64,000 nt of DNA from Candidatus Altimarinota bacterium (GTDB taxonomy: Bacteria > Patescibacteriota > Gracilibacteria > UBA4473), in contig JAIPJB010000001.1 of NCBI GenBank assembly GCA_021734395.1, positions 232,219 through 296,218 of the forward strand. Reading direction: 5' to 3'. A model generated the notes under the pieces. The model was not told the origin of the DNA. It worked only from the letters and a program-made list of their open reading frames with translations, and made no database searches. The translations under genes and the position numbers were made by a program. This document shows positions 34,224 to 43,491 of this stretch, one piece after another (position 1 is the first letter of the stretch; every line of letters begins with the position of its first letter).

Positions 34224-35498
34224 ATGTTCGATGTCCTTTCTGCCAATCATCCATTTGTAGAATTTTTGATCGCGGCCATGCTGGGGGCATTTTTGGGATT
34301 GCGACGAGAAATGGATGCCCAGAGTTCTCCCAAGGCTCACAGTTTCATGGGACTTCGAACGATGACTCTTTTTTGTACGACAGGAGCATTCTCAACCTTT
34401 TTTCCCGCGTGGCCAAAATTGCCGTTGATTTTTTTTGGTGCCGTTATTGTTTTGGTCGCAATCGCATATGCGCATGGCAGTTTTCAGATGAACCGGATTG
34501 GTCTCACTAGTGAGCTATCGGCACTTCTCGCATTCTGGATTGGTGTTTTGGTGGGCTATGAACAGCAGACATTTGCGATTTTACTCACCATTTTTTTGGC
34601 GGCGCTGAATGCCTTCAAAGAACCAATGCACCGTTTTGCGAAAGCATTGAACGCCAAAGAATGGCTCGGAGCACTTGAGCTTCTCGCTCTTTCGGGGGCA
34701 GTATTGCCGTTTCTTCCACGAGAACCGATTGATCCATGGGGGGTGTTTGTGCCCTTCAATGTATGGCTCTTGGTGATGTTGATTTCGGGAATAGGATTTT
34801 TAGGATATTTCCTTACAAAATATTTTGGGCTGAAAGGGGGAGTTCCGTTGACGGCTTTTTTGGGAGCCATCCTTTCCAGTACAGCAGTAACGATCAGCTT
34901 GTCCAATCAGGCGAAACAAGCGAAAGTTTCGTATATTTTTGCCACCGGAATTCTTATTGCCCTGGCAACAATGCAGATCCGTATTTCGGGAGAAATATTT
35001 TTTCTGGGGCCATCAGAACTCTTCAAATTTCTCATTGTGCCTCTCTCAATGGCACTAATGAGTCTGATATGCGCGGGATATTTCTGGCGACAGTCTCAGA
35101 AAAAAACAGGAACCGAGCCTCCAACGCCACACAGAATAAAATTACACAGTCCATTTGAGATCCTTCCCGCTTTAAAATTCGGCTTGATCTTTGTCATTGT
35201 CCTTTTTGCGTTGGTTTTGGGGCAGAGATATTTTGGTGATTCGGGAGTGTATGCGGCAGCTTTTTTATCGGGAGTTATCGATGTGGACGCGATCGTTCTC
35301 TCGAGCTTAGAATCTATAAAGCAGGGGGAAATTCCGATTTCTACCGCTCGAAATGCGATTGCTATCGGGCTTTTTGTAAATGTTATAGTAAAATTAGGGT
35401 ATATTGCCGCATTAGGAACAAGAAAATTATTGCAGAGAGTATCGATTGCGGTGGCGATTATCCTGACATCAGGAGGAATCATTTTTCTGTTGACCTAA
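34224..35498 (+). CDS. MgtC/SapB - DUF4010 membrane protein
   Basis: A 424-residue integral membrane protein. Residues 1-140 match the MgtC/SapB N-terminal domain (AAMLGAFLGLRREMD; GLRTMTLFCTTGAFSTFF; GLTSELSALLAFWIGVLVGY) and residues 170-424 the DUF4010 transmembrane domain (LSSTAVTISLSNQ; GVYAAAFLSGVIDVDAIVLS). About twelve membrane helices are visible. The family is linked to magnesium homeostasis in other bacteria, but no substrate can be deduced. Start chosen by the promoter position. Confidence 0.83.
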   Translation: MFDVLSANHPFVEFLIAAMLGAFLGLRREMDAQSSPKAHSFMGLRTMTLFCTTGAFSTFFPAWPKLPLIFFGAVIVLVAIAYAHGSFQMNRIGLTSELSALLAFWIGVLVGYEQQTFAILLTIFLAALNAFKEPMHRFAKALNAKEWLGALELLALSGAVLPFLPREPIDPWGVFVPFNVWLLVMLISGIGFLGYFLTKYFGLKGGVPLTAFLGAILSSTAVTISLSNQAKQAKVSYIFATGILIALATMQIRISGEIFFLGPSELFKFLIVPLSMALMSLICAGYFWRQSQKKTGTEPPTPHRIKLHSPFEILPALKFGLIFVIVLFALVLGQRYFGDSGVYAAAFLSGVIDVDAIVLSSLESIKQGEIPISTARNAIAIGLFVNVIVKLGYIAALGTRKLLQRVSIAVAIILTSGGIIFLLT

Positions 35499-35578
35499 AA
35501 GAATTTTCGGGTAGTTTGGGGCGCACAATATCGTGATACCATTTCCGGGTCACGCAAAAAACTGATATCCTTCTTTTG

Positions 35579-38500
35579 ATGAAAAAGTTTCCTCTTTGGG
35601 ATTCCAAAGTTTCTCTGGACGAAAGCGAGAAAAAAATTCTTGATTTTTGGAAGCGAGAAAAAATATTTGAAAAATCAGTTCAATGGCGCACTCCTCGAAA
35701 TGAATTCATTTTTTTTGATGGGCCGCCTTTTGCCACAGGAACTCCACACTACGGACATATTTTGGCAGGGACTCTCAAAGACGCTATTCCGCGTTACTTC
35801 ACCATGAAAGGATATCGCGTTGAACGAAAATGGGGTTGGGATTGCCATGGAGTTCCCGTTGAATTTCAAGTAGAAAAAGAACACCGTATCGGAGGAAAAC
35901 CCGAAATAGAAAAAATGGGCGTTGGGAAGTTCAACGAACTTTGCCGATCGGTTGTTATGCGATGTGCAGGAGAATGGGAAAAAACAGTCGATCGTATGGG
36001 ACGATTTGTGGATTTTCAAAATGACTACAAGACCATGGATCCAGAATTCATGGAATCAGTTTGGTGGGTGTTTGAACAATTGTGGAAAAAAGGGCTCGTG
36101 TATGAAGGAGAAAAAGTGGTTCCCTATTCCCCCAAGCTGGGATCGCCCCTTTCGAATTTTGAAGCGAACCTCAATTATAAGGACATTGATGATCCAGCAG
36201 TGACGGTAAAATTAGAAATTGCGCCATCAGGATTCGAATCCGAAAAACAGGATTCGAATCAAAAAACAAAAAAGAAAGAATATTTTCTCGCGTGGACGAC
36301 AACCCCCTGGACACTCCCCTCAAATCTTGCTCTGGCGGTACATCCTGATTTGGAATACGTAAAGGTAAAGAACGAAGAAGCGGATGAATACTATTGGGTG
36401 AGTCGTGGGGTTTTGGATTCGTTGGGATTTACGGAAAATGGCGAATGGACAGAATTTTATTCCGAAGTAGATTCTGTCAAAGGTAAGCAGCTCATCGGCA
36501 AAAAATATACACCACTTTTTCCTTTTTTTGCTGACCATAAAAATGCATTTCAGGTCTTGGGAGACAAATTTGTGGGAGAAGACGAAGGAACGGGGATCGT
36601 TCACTTGGCACCGACAGGAGAAGATGACGCACGTATTTTGACGGCTCATGACATCACACTCTTTTATCCTTTCGATGAAAATTGTTATTTCGATGATTCG
36701 ATTCCAGAACTCAAAGGAAAGTATTTTCGTCCGGATCCGGAAGTCGAAGGATCAGAGAAAAACAATGTCAATCAGTGGGTTTTGGAAAACCTGGGGGAAA
36801 AACTTTTCCGTCGACAACAGATTCGCCACTCCTATCCGCACTGTTGGCGTACGGATTGCGCATTGATGTATCGGGGGGTTCACACCTGGTTTGTCAATGT
36901 TCGGAAAATAAAAAAAGACATTATTGCTCAGAATAAAAATATTAACTGGATTCCGTCACATTTGCGCGATGGTCGGTTCGGGAAAATATTACAAGATGCC
37001 CCTGATTGGGCGATCTCTCGAAATCGATATTGGGGGACACCTATTCCCGTTTGGAAATGTGATAAAACGGGAGAAGTCCAAGTCGTTGGTTCTCGAGAAG
37101 AACTCGAAAAATTATCGGGCAAAAAAGTATCCGATTTGCACAAACATTTTGTAGACGATCTGACCTGGAAAAATAAAAAAACTGGTGGGACAATGCGCCG
37201 AATTTCTGAGGTTTTGGACTGTTGGTTTGAATCTGGTTCTATGCCGTATGCGTCTGTTCATTATCCTTTTTCTCTTCAGGGTCCAAATTCAAAAAATTCA
37301 GAATTCAAATCAGCCGATTTTATTGCCGAAGGATTGGATCAGACTCGCGGATGGTTTTACACTCTGCATGTTTTGGGAGTGGCATTATTCGGAAAAAATA
37401 TCTATAAAAATGTAATTACCAACGGTATTGTCCTCGCGGAAGACGGAACAAAAATGTCGAAATCAAAAAAGAATTATCCTGATCCGGGATTAATATTTCA
37501 ACGTTATGGGGCAGATGCTATGCGTTTTTACCTTCTGGACTCACCCGTTGCTCGTGGAGAGAATTTGCGATTCAGCGAAAAGGGAGTGGATGAAGTTCTC
37601 AAGTCTGTGATATTGCCTTTGCGATCGGCCTATCAGTTTTTCTCAACGTATGCGAATATCGATGAATGGAAGCCTACAAAATTTTTCTATGTTCGACACG
37701 GGCAAGCGGAACACAATGTGAAAAAAATCTATTCTGGAGAAATAGAAAACCCTCATCATTTGACCGAAGAGGGAAAAAAGCAGGCCGCAGAAGTTGCTCA
37801 GCGACTTGGAAATTTTGATTTTGTTTACGCTTCTCCTTTTTGTCGAACCCAAGAGACAGCACAGATTTTAAAAAAAGAAACCTCTTTTCAGGGAGAGATT
37901 CAGACCGATAATCGTCTCAGAGAAGTTTCTTTTGGAGAATTAGAGAAACAGTCTTTTCGATCGGTTCGAGATCGACTGAAAAATAAAATAACCGAGCCGT
38001 GCGAAGCGGTACAAAAAAGAATGAAATCTTTTTTTGAAGAAATGAGCCAAAAACATCGTGGAAAAACAGTTTTGGTTGTTTCTCATGGAGATCCGATTCG
38101 CGCGACAGAGGCAGCGCTTCATGGAGTAGAGAAGATTGAAGAGTATCTTTTTATCCCGACAACTCAAACCGGAACACAGAAAATATTTTTCGCTCTTCCT
38201 GTTCCCAAAACAGATTTAGATGCCTGGATTTTGTCTGAACTCCAAACTCTGATCAAAGGGGTCAGGAAAAACTTTGATGCTTTTGATCTTGAAGGAGCCC
38301 TGAGACTGGTTCCTGATTTTATCGACAACCTGAATAATTGGTACTTGCGTCGCTCTCGACGGCGATTTTGGTCGGAGGGGATGAGTGAAGAGAAAGAATC
38401 CGGATATCAAACACTTCATTTCGTTTTGCTCACTCTTTCAAAGATTTTGGCTCCGGTGTGCCCATTTTTTGCCGAGCAATTATTTCAGTCTTTGGGGGGC

Positions 38501-39268
38501 GGAGAATCAGTTCATTTGGAGCTTTTCCCGCATGATTTGTCGCAATGGGAGAAACCAGAAACAGAGCGACAAGTTCATCTTGAACGAGAAATCGTAAGTC
38601 TGGCTGCGAGCATCAGAGCCCACAAAAAAATAAAGCTTCGTCAGCCACTTTCGAAGCTCAGGTTTCTTACAACGGAAAAGTATCAGCTTGACGCAGAGGT
38701 CATACAGGAAGAAGCGAACGTGAAAGAAGTAGAAGTGCTCCAAACAACAGAAGGGATTGCCCAGAGAATCGTCCGAGTTGATGCCAAAAAAGTAGGACCG
38801 AGACTGGGAGCAAAAGTTCAAAAAATTATCCAATCTGGAAAAAAAGGAGAATTCAAGATGCTCTCTCAGGGAGCTATAAAAATAGAGGACGAGGTTCTTC
38901 AAGGGGAAGAATATGAATTTGGTTTTTTGTGTAAAGAAGGAATAGAGGCGGAATCTTCTGCGCGAGTTATTGTCCTTTTGGATACAGAAATAACCGAAGA
39001 TTTAAAACGAGAAGGAATGGCCCGTGAAATTATTCGAACGATTCAGGAATTACGCAAAACAAAAGGGTTTCAGATTGCGGATCGCATCTCTATTCGTTAT
39101 GCGACTGATTCTCCGGAATTAAAAAAAGTATTGTCTCAGTTTGGAGATATGATTGCCGAGGAAGTTCTCGCGACCGACATCGTTCGGGGAGAATTTACTG
39201 ACGAAGAAGCCAGCGAAAGTTTTCAGATTGAAGGAGCAAATGTAGTACTAAATTTGTCTCGTTCATGA
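35579..39268 (+). CDS. ileS: Isoleucine--tRNA ligase with embedded histidine phosphatase domain
   Basis: A 1,229-residue synthetase, longer than the usual 930-1,050. The HIGH motif is in PPFATGTPHYGHILAG (about 48-63), the editing CP1 domain includes GTGIVHLAPTGEDDA, and KMSKS is in DGTKMSKSKKNYPDP (about 623-637). After ANIDEWKP the normal anticodon-binding domain is interrupted by about 180 residues (roughly 698-877) of a complete histidine-phosphatase fold: FYVRHGQAEHN with His707 and Arg706, SPFCRTQETA with Arg756, and VVSHGDPIR with His836. IleRS then resumes at DLDAWILSEL. A short insert near 218-235 is encoded by two copies of GGATTCGAATC. Start ATG 35579 rather than the TTG before it. 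It overlaps the next gene by four bases. Confidence 0.93.
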   Translation: MKKFPLWDSKVSLDESEKKILDFWKREKIFEKSVQWRTPRNEFIFFDGPPFATGTPHYGHILAGTLKDAIPRYFTMKGYRVERKWGWDCHGVPVEFQVEKEHRIGGKPEIEKMGVGKFNELCRSVVMRCAGEWEKTVDRMGRFVDFQNDYKTMDPEFMESVWWVFEQLWKKGLVYEGEKVVPYSPKLGSPLSNFEANLNYKDIDDPAVTVKLEIAPSGFESEKQDSNQKTKKKEYFLAWTTTPWTLPSNLALAVHPDLEYVKVKNEEADEYYWVSRGVLDSLGFTENGEWTEFYSEVDSVKGKQLIGKKYTPLFPFFADHKNAFQVLGDKFVGEDEGTGIVHLAPTGEDDARILTAHDITLFYPFDENCYFDDSIPELKGKYFRPDPEVEGSEKNNVNQWVLENLGEKLFRRQQIRHSYPHCWRTDCALMYRGVHTWFVNVRKIKKDIIAQNKNINWIPSHLRDGRFGKILQDAPDWAISRNRYWGTPIPVWKCDKTGEVQVVGSREELEKLSGKKVSDLHKHFVDDLTWKNKKTGGTMRRISEVLDCWFESGSMPYASVHYPFSLQGPNSKNSEFKSADFIAEGLDQTRGWFYTLHVLGVALFGKNIYKNVITNGIVLAEDGTKMSKSKKNYPDPGLIFQRYGADAMRFYLLDSPVARGENLRFSEKGVDEVLKSVILPLRSAYQFFSTYANIDEWKPTKFFYVRHGQAEHNVKKIYSGEIENPHHLTEEGKKQAAEVAQRLGNFDFVYASPFCRTQETAQILKKETSFQGEIQTDNRLREVSFGELEKQSFRSVRDRLKNKITEPCEAVQKRMKSFFEEMSQKHRGKTVLVVSHGDPIRATEAALHGVEKIEEYLFIPTTQTGTQKIFFALPVPKTDLDAWILSELQTLIKGVRKNFDAFDLEGALRLVPDFIDNLNNWYLRRSRRRFWSEGMSEEKESGYQTLHFVLLTLSKILAPVCPFFAEQLFQSLGGGESVHLELFPHDLSQWEKPETERQVHLEREIVSLAASIRAHKKIKLRQPLSKLRFLTTEKYQLDAEVIQEEANVKEVEVLQTTEGIAQRIVRVDAKKVGPRLGAKVQKIIQSGKKGEFKMLSQGAIKIEDEVLQGEEYEFGFLCKEGIEAESSARVIVLLDTEITEDLKREGMAREIIRTIQELRKTKGFQIADRISIRYATDSPELKKVLSQFGDMIAEEVLATDIVRGEFTDEEASESFQIEGANVVLNLSRS
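36230..36260. repeat. Paired palindromes inside ileS
   Basis: GGATTCGAATCC (36230-36241) and GGATTCGAATC (36250-36260), 20 bases apart, encode a non-conserved linker. They resemble the arms of the 55-59 kb hairpin family without its central TA. Confidence 0.55.
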
Positions 39269-39753
39269 ACGAGGAACAGCTGTATTGCGAGCTTGAGAAG
39301 CTCAATATTCCTTTTGAAAAGTTTGAGCACGACGCTTTTTTTACCTGTGAGGATTCGGATGCGTTTTACCAAAAAGCCAAAGGAGGACACTTCAAAACAT
39401 TATTTCTCCGAAATAAACCCAAAAGTCGCTGGGTTTTAGCCGTTGTAGAAAGTCACAAAAAAACGGACCTAAAAGGACTCCAAAAGTTTTTGGACGAAAA
39501 GACACGGCTGAGTTTCGGCGCTCCGGAATACCTCAAAGTCAAAATGGGACTCACCCCTGGGTCAGTCACTCCTTTCGGATTGTTACATCCTTCTGCATCT
39601 GACATTGAACTGGTAGTGGATGAAGGATTGCGTTCTCATGAATACGTTCACTTTCATCCTCTTCGAAATACGGCGACACTCCGACTTTCGCAAAAAGATT
39701 TTCTGAAATTTCTAGAACCCTTGAGGCCAGATTTTCAGTGGTATGAATTCTAA
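39265..39753 (+). CDS. YbaK/ProXp-type aminoacyl-tRNA deacylase
   Basis: A 162-residue stand-alone editing-domain protein that would hydrolyse mischarged tRNA such as Ala-tRNA-Pro. AKGGHFKTLFLRNKPKSRW contains the conserved catalytic-lysine region, and GLTPGSVTPFGLLHP and VHFHPLRNTATLRLSQKDF are the PrdX/ProXp signatures. The start overlaps the ileS stop (ATGA), so the two are cotranslated. Pairing a proofreading factor with IleRS rather than ProRS is unusual. Confidence 0.85.
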   Translation: MNEEQLYCELEKLNIPFEKFEHDAFFTCEDSDAFYQKAKGGHFKTLFLRNKPKSRWVLAVVESHKKTDLKGLQKFLDEKTRLSFGAPEYLKVKMGLTPGSVTPFGLLHPSASDIELVVDEGLRSHEYVHFHPLRNTATLRLSQKDFLKFLEPLRPDFQWYEF

Positions 39754-39754
39754 A

Positions 39755-40549
39755 TTATTGTTCTAAATCCAGGGTTTCGGCATGTTTTTTTCCGGCCTCA
39801 TAAATTTGTTTAAGTCGAAAAACATCCATTCCGCTGAACTCCGAAAGAATAGGGCGAACATATTGAACGCGTGAGTCTTTGGGGAAATTCGTTTGTTGAT
39901 TCTGAAAAAATATTTTGAGTGTTCTTCCGATAACCTTCCGCGCATTCCCTGCCTTTCCAAACCATTTGCTTTCATGGAAATCGATATCTTCTTCCAGACT
40001 GCTGGTGTCCAGAGCAAAAATTTTCTTCCCTTCGTATTTTTCTAGGGCGATGTCGAGCGGAAGATTTTGAGAGAGCCCCCCATCTACCAGCCATTCTTTT
40101 CGATCAGGATGCAGAAATGGCTCGAAAACCAAAGGGACAGAGATTGAAGCACGGAGAGCATCAATAATTTTCCCGGAAGAAAGAGTGACCCGTTTCCCAT
40201 TTGAAAAGTTTGTCGCTCCGATGAAAAGAGGGACTTGGAGATCTTCAAATTTTTTTTCGTTGAGATGCTTTCCGAAAATTTTGGAAAGTTTTTCTCCCCG
40301 GATAATTCCAAAATTTCCCTCTGAAAAATCAAAGGCCAGAGAAGCCATATTGGTTTCATTGAGTATTTTCCATATTTGCGGCCCTGAAAATCCACAGGCA
40401 TGAAAGGCAACCAGCATTGCTCCCGCACTGGTTCCGGCGTAAAAATCGAATTCGTATTTCTCCTCCAGTTTTTCGACAATTCCAACCAATGCTGCTCCCA
40501 GCGCCCCTCCCCCAGAACAAACCAAAGCCGCTTTTTTCTTTTTTGACAT
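39755..40549 (-). CDS. Patatin-like phospholipase
   Basis: A 264-residue RssA/YchK-type hydrolase. The oxyanion loop CSGGGALGAALVG (about 11-23), nucleophile GTSAGA (about 39-44) and catalytic DGG (about 155-157) are all present, so it should be active on lipids or esters. It begins one base after the purH stop and is likely the last gene of the purine transcript. Convergent with the deacylase gene, one base apart. Confidence 0.9.
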   Translation of the reverse strand: MSKKKKAALVCSGGGALGAALVGIVEKLEEKYEFDFYAGTSAGAMLVAFHACGFSGPQIWKILNETNMASLAFDFSEGNFGIIRGEKLSKIFGKHLNEKKFEDLQVPLFIGATNFSNGKRVTLSSGKIIDALRASISVPLVFEPFLHPDRKEWLVDGGLSQNLPLDIALEKYEGKKIFALDTSSLEEDIDFHESKWFGKAGNARKVIGRTLKIFFQNQQTNFPKDSRVQYVRPILSEFSGMDVFRLKQIYEAGKKHAETLDLEQ

Positions 40550-40550
40550 A

Positions 40551-42050
40551 TTAGTGTAGGAAGGCTCGTATTTGAGTCAGTGTCGTTATGATCCCCATTT
40601 TTTTACAGGCTTCGAAAACTTCTTCGTCGCGCACCGATCCTCCGGGCTGTATTATAGCCGCAATGCCTACTTCCCCGGCGGCTTCGACAGAATCAGCAAA
40701 AGGAAAAAACGCATCAGAGGCCAGAACGGCCCCTCGGGCTTTTTCTCCGGCCTGATCGAGTGCGATACGCATCGCATCTACACGAGAAGTTTGTCCGCCG
40801 CCTTTTCCGATCAGGGCTCCGTCTTTGACGATAACGATAGCATTGGATTTTACGATCTTGACGATTTTCCAGGCGAGAAGAAGATCCGCGATTTGTTTTT
40901 TTTCTGGTTTTTTATCGCCGACAAAACAGAGATCTTTTTCGGTTATTTCTCGAATGTCACTGTCTTGAATAAGTGTCCCACCACGAATACGCTTATAATT
41001 TAGATCCGGCATCAGTTCATTGAAATTCGGAACCTCCAACACGCGCAGATTTTTTTTATTCTTGAGTATTTTGAGGGCTTCATCTGAATAAGCAGGAGCC
41101 AAAACAATTTCATTAAAAAAGGAGGTGATTTGTTCGGCTAACCCTTTTTTTATTTCTTGATTGACAGCAATAATCCCTCCAAAAGCCGACACATTATCGC
41201 CTTCTTCAAAGGCTCGCCGAAAAGCTTCTTCAGCAGTTTTCCCTGTGGCAGCGCAGCAGGGAGAGGCGTGTTTGATAATGCAGGCAAATGGTTCGGCAAA
41301 ACTTCCTGCCAGTTCCAATGCCGCATTAGCGTCTTGATAGTTGTTGTAGGACATTGGTTTTCCATTGAGTTGTTTTGCACGCACCAAATTAGACCCCGAA
41401 GCAAAAGGATCGGACAAAAGGACTGCTGATTGATGTGGATTTTCTCCATAACGAAGTGGTTGCCGATCGGCGTTTTCATTCCAAAATTTTGCGATCAAAA
41501 GATCATAGTGCGCCGTCATTTCAAAGCATTTTGCTGCGAGCTCTTTTCGAAATTCAATATTTAGATCGCTCTTTTTTTCGTATTCCTGAAGAATTTTCTG
41601 ATAGTCGGCAGGATCAACGACGGGAGCACAGAATTCATAATTTTTTGCTGCTGCCCGGATCATAGACGGTCCTCCGATATCGACCTGCTCCACCTTTTCT
41701 GGGAATGATTTTTTCGTATCTTCATAGGTTTGTTTGAAGGGATAGAGATTCACTACGACCAGGTCTATATTTTCAATATCATTTTCCTGACAAAATTTCT
41801 GGTGTTCAGGATTATCCCGCAGATTCAAAATGCCACCGAAAACCTGTGGTGTAAGTGTTTTTATGCGTCCTTCCAGCCCTTCAGGAAAACCAGTAAATTT
41901 TGCAATTTCAAGAATATCTTTGAGTCCGGCATCGGTCAGTTTTTTATAAGTCCCACCCGTTGAGAGAATGCGAAATCCGACTTTTTGCAACCCTCTTGCA
42001 AAATCTACAATACCTGTTTTATCTGAAACCGAAAGGAGGGCTGTTTTCAT
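40551..42050 (-). CDS. purH: AICAR transformylase/IMP cyclohydrolase
   Basis: A 499-residue bifunctional enzyme for the last two steps to IMP. The N-terminal MGS-like cyclohydrolase domain begins ALLSVSDKTGIVDFARGL with STGGTYKKL; the transformylase shows RYGENPHQSAVL, IIKHASPCCAA, SNAIVIVKDGALIGKGGGQTSR and DAFFPFADSVE. It uses 10-formyl-tetrahydrofolate, tying it to the glyA/folate genes here. The start overlaps the purQ stop by four bases. Confidence 0.97.
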   Translation of the reverse strand: MKTALLSVSDKTGIVDFARGLQKVGFRILSTGGTYKKLTDAGLKDILEIAKFTGFPEGLEGRIKTLTPQVFGGILNLRDNPEHQKFCQENDIENIDLVVVNLYPFKQTYEDTKKSFPEKVEQVDIGGPSMIRAAAKNYEFCAPVVDPADYQKILQEYEKKSDLNIEFRKELAAKCFEMTAHYDLLIAKFWNENADRQPLRYGENPHQSAVLLSDPFASGSNLVRAKQLNGKPMSYNNYQDANAALELAGSFAEPFACIIKHASPCCAATGKTAEEAFRRAFEEGDNVSAFGGIIAVNQEIKKGLAEQITSFFNEIVLAPAYSDEALKILKNKKNLRVLEVPNFNELMPDLNYKRIRGGTLIQDSDIREITEKDLCFVGDKKPEKKQIADLLLAWKIVKIVKSNAIVIVKDGALIGKGGGQTSRVDAMRIALDQAGEKARGAVLASDAFFPFADSVEAAGEVGIAAIIQPGGSVRDEEVFEACKKMGIITTLTQIRAFLH

Positions 42051-43324
42051 AGAGCAAATATTTGAGCGGCATTTGGGTTTGCGAGAAGTCTATTCTGAAA
42101 AACCTTTTTTATGGCCTTTTCTGAAGTATTCTTAAAGTTCCAGCAGGTATAGATTTTGACCCGTACTTTTCTCTTGAGCAGCGTGGAAAGTTTTTCTCCG
42201 AGTGCAGTAGCGGTGTCATCTTCAAGCGGGAAGACGGCGTATTTATTAGAGCGGGGGCTCGAGGTATCTTTGGGGCTGGGATCAGGAAGGAGGACTTCTT
42301 TGTTTTCATTGAGGATGAGTCCTGAATCCAGAATTTTCTTTCTCATCTCTGAGTTCGAACCCTGTGAATTTTTGGGTTCGAACTCTATGCTATAGAGCCA
42401 TGATTTCTCCAAGTGCATTTTTTCTCCAGCGATACTGCTGGCAGCCTGAGAGACAGAAAAAGCTTCGTTATCAGTGATAATGAGTTTTTTCTCCAGAAAA
42501 AGAGAGTTTTTTGATTGCGACAGGGGATCTATTTTTTCGACCTGTGAAGTTTCAAACTTCCCAATGCCAACGGATTTCGGTGAACGATGCTCAGAAATCC
42601 AAGCATTCATCGACTGGAAAATCTGATCTCCGTCAAAAGCATCATAAAATCTTTCCGGATGTGGCATAATGGCTCCGATAGTTCCCTCGTCATTGACCAC
42701 CATAGCCGTTGCCGCAAAGGCTCCATTGGGAGTGATCGGAAATTGATCACTTACAACTCCCTTTTTATCGCAGTAGCGAAAGGCAACATTTTTCCCAGAC
42801 AAAAGAGCTTCCTGTGCATTTTTATCGCGTGAGGTAAAGCGTCCCTCTCCATGAGCAATAGGAACGCGTAGAATATTCTGTGCTTTTCCAGTAAAAGCCG
42901 TATCTTTTCTTTCCAGCGTGAGGTGAACCCATTCATTATAGTAGCCCGTTCCCAGTACATGTTCTGAGGTATCGCGGCGAATATTTTCCGCCAGAGCAAA
43001 AGGAACAGGGTTATCGCCGATCGGAATCAATCCGGATTCTACGATCATTTGTGCTCCATTGCATACTCCCAAAATAATTTTTCCTTTTTGGGCTTCTGAT
43101 CTGAGGACATCAAAAATTGGTTCTCGAGCCGCGATGGCTCCAGATCGTCCCCGATCTTCAAAAGAAAATCCGCCGATCAAAAAATAAGCATCAAAATCAG
43201 CGAGTTTTTCTGGTTCGTTCCATAAAATTAATTTCGCATCAAATCCATTGCGTTCAGCTGCCCGGAGAGACTCCACTTCACAGTTATTACCGGGGAATGA
43301 AATGACAGCAAGGCGAGGATTCAT
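42047..43324 (-). CDS. purQ: FGAM synthase glutaminase subunit with C-terminal extension
   Basis: A 425-residue protein. Residues 1-255 are PurQ: nucleophile Cys88 in ILGVCNGAQM, GGFSFEDRGRSGA, and the His/Glu pair in GAIMPHPERF. It supplies ammonia to PurL. The remaining 170 residues are not part of normal PurQ. Their segments SWLYSIEFEP and KRKVRVKIYTCWNF have a PurS- or PurL-N-terminus-like feel, which could mean PurS is fused here; this is a weak inference. The extension carries a 12-bp hairpin in its DNA (42351-42385). It is the first gene of a purQ-purH-patatin transcript. Confidence 0.85.
   Translation of the reverse strand: MNPRLAVISFPGNNCEVESLRAAERNGFDAKLILWNEPEKLADFDAYFLIGGFSFEDRGRSGAIAAREPIFDVLRSEAQKGKIILGVCNGAQMIVESGLIPIGDNPVPFALAENIRRDTSEHVLGTGYYNEWVHLTLERKDTAFTGKAQNILRVPIAHGEGRFTSRDKNAQEALLSGKNVAFRYCDKKGVVSDQFPITPNGAFAATAMVVNDEGTIGAIMPHPERFYDAFDGDQIFQSMNAWISEHRSPKSVGIGKFETSQVEKIDPLSQSKNSLFLEKKLIITDNEAFSVSQAASSIAGEKMHLEKSWLYSIEFEPKNSQGSNSEMRKKILDSGLILNENKEVLLPDPSPKDTSSPRSNKYAVFPLEDDTATALGEKLSTLLKRKVRVKIYTCWNFKNTSEKAIKKVFQNRLLANPNAAQIFAL
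42351..42385. repeat. Hairpin inside the purQ extension
   Basis: GAGTTCGAACCC and GGGTTCGAACTC form a 12-bp stem with an 11-base loop. The arms resemble the hairpin family seen in intergenic arrays, but with a TTCGAA core. Confidence 0.55.
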
Positions 43325-43491
43325 GAGCGAGGCGATTGTACTGATTTTTAACGAGAAAAAAAGAGAGGATTTTCTTTCGTTTTTGTTCTTCTTGCGAAGA
43401 TGGGATCCGGAGACTATAAATCAATACGCAATCAAGTTGGGGACAAGGTTTGAAATGACAAAGTTTTTGAAATGAGTACACTACTGACGCT

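Noticed and set aside
36230..36260. tRNA T-arm-like GGATTCGAATCC
   Set aside because: No cloverleaf can be built and the sequence lies inside ileS; same for the purQ hairpin at 42351-42385.
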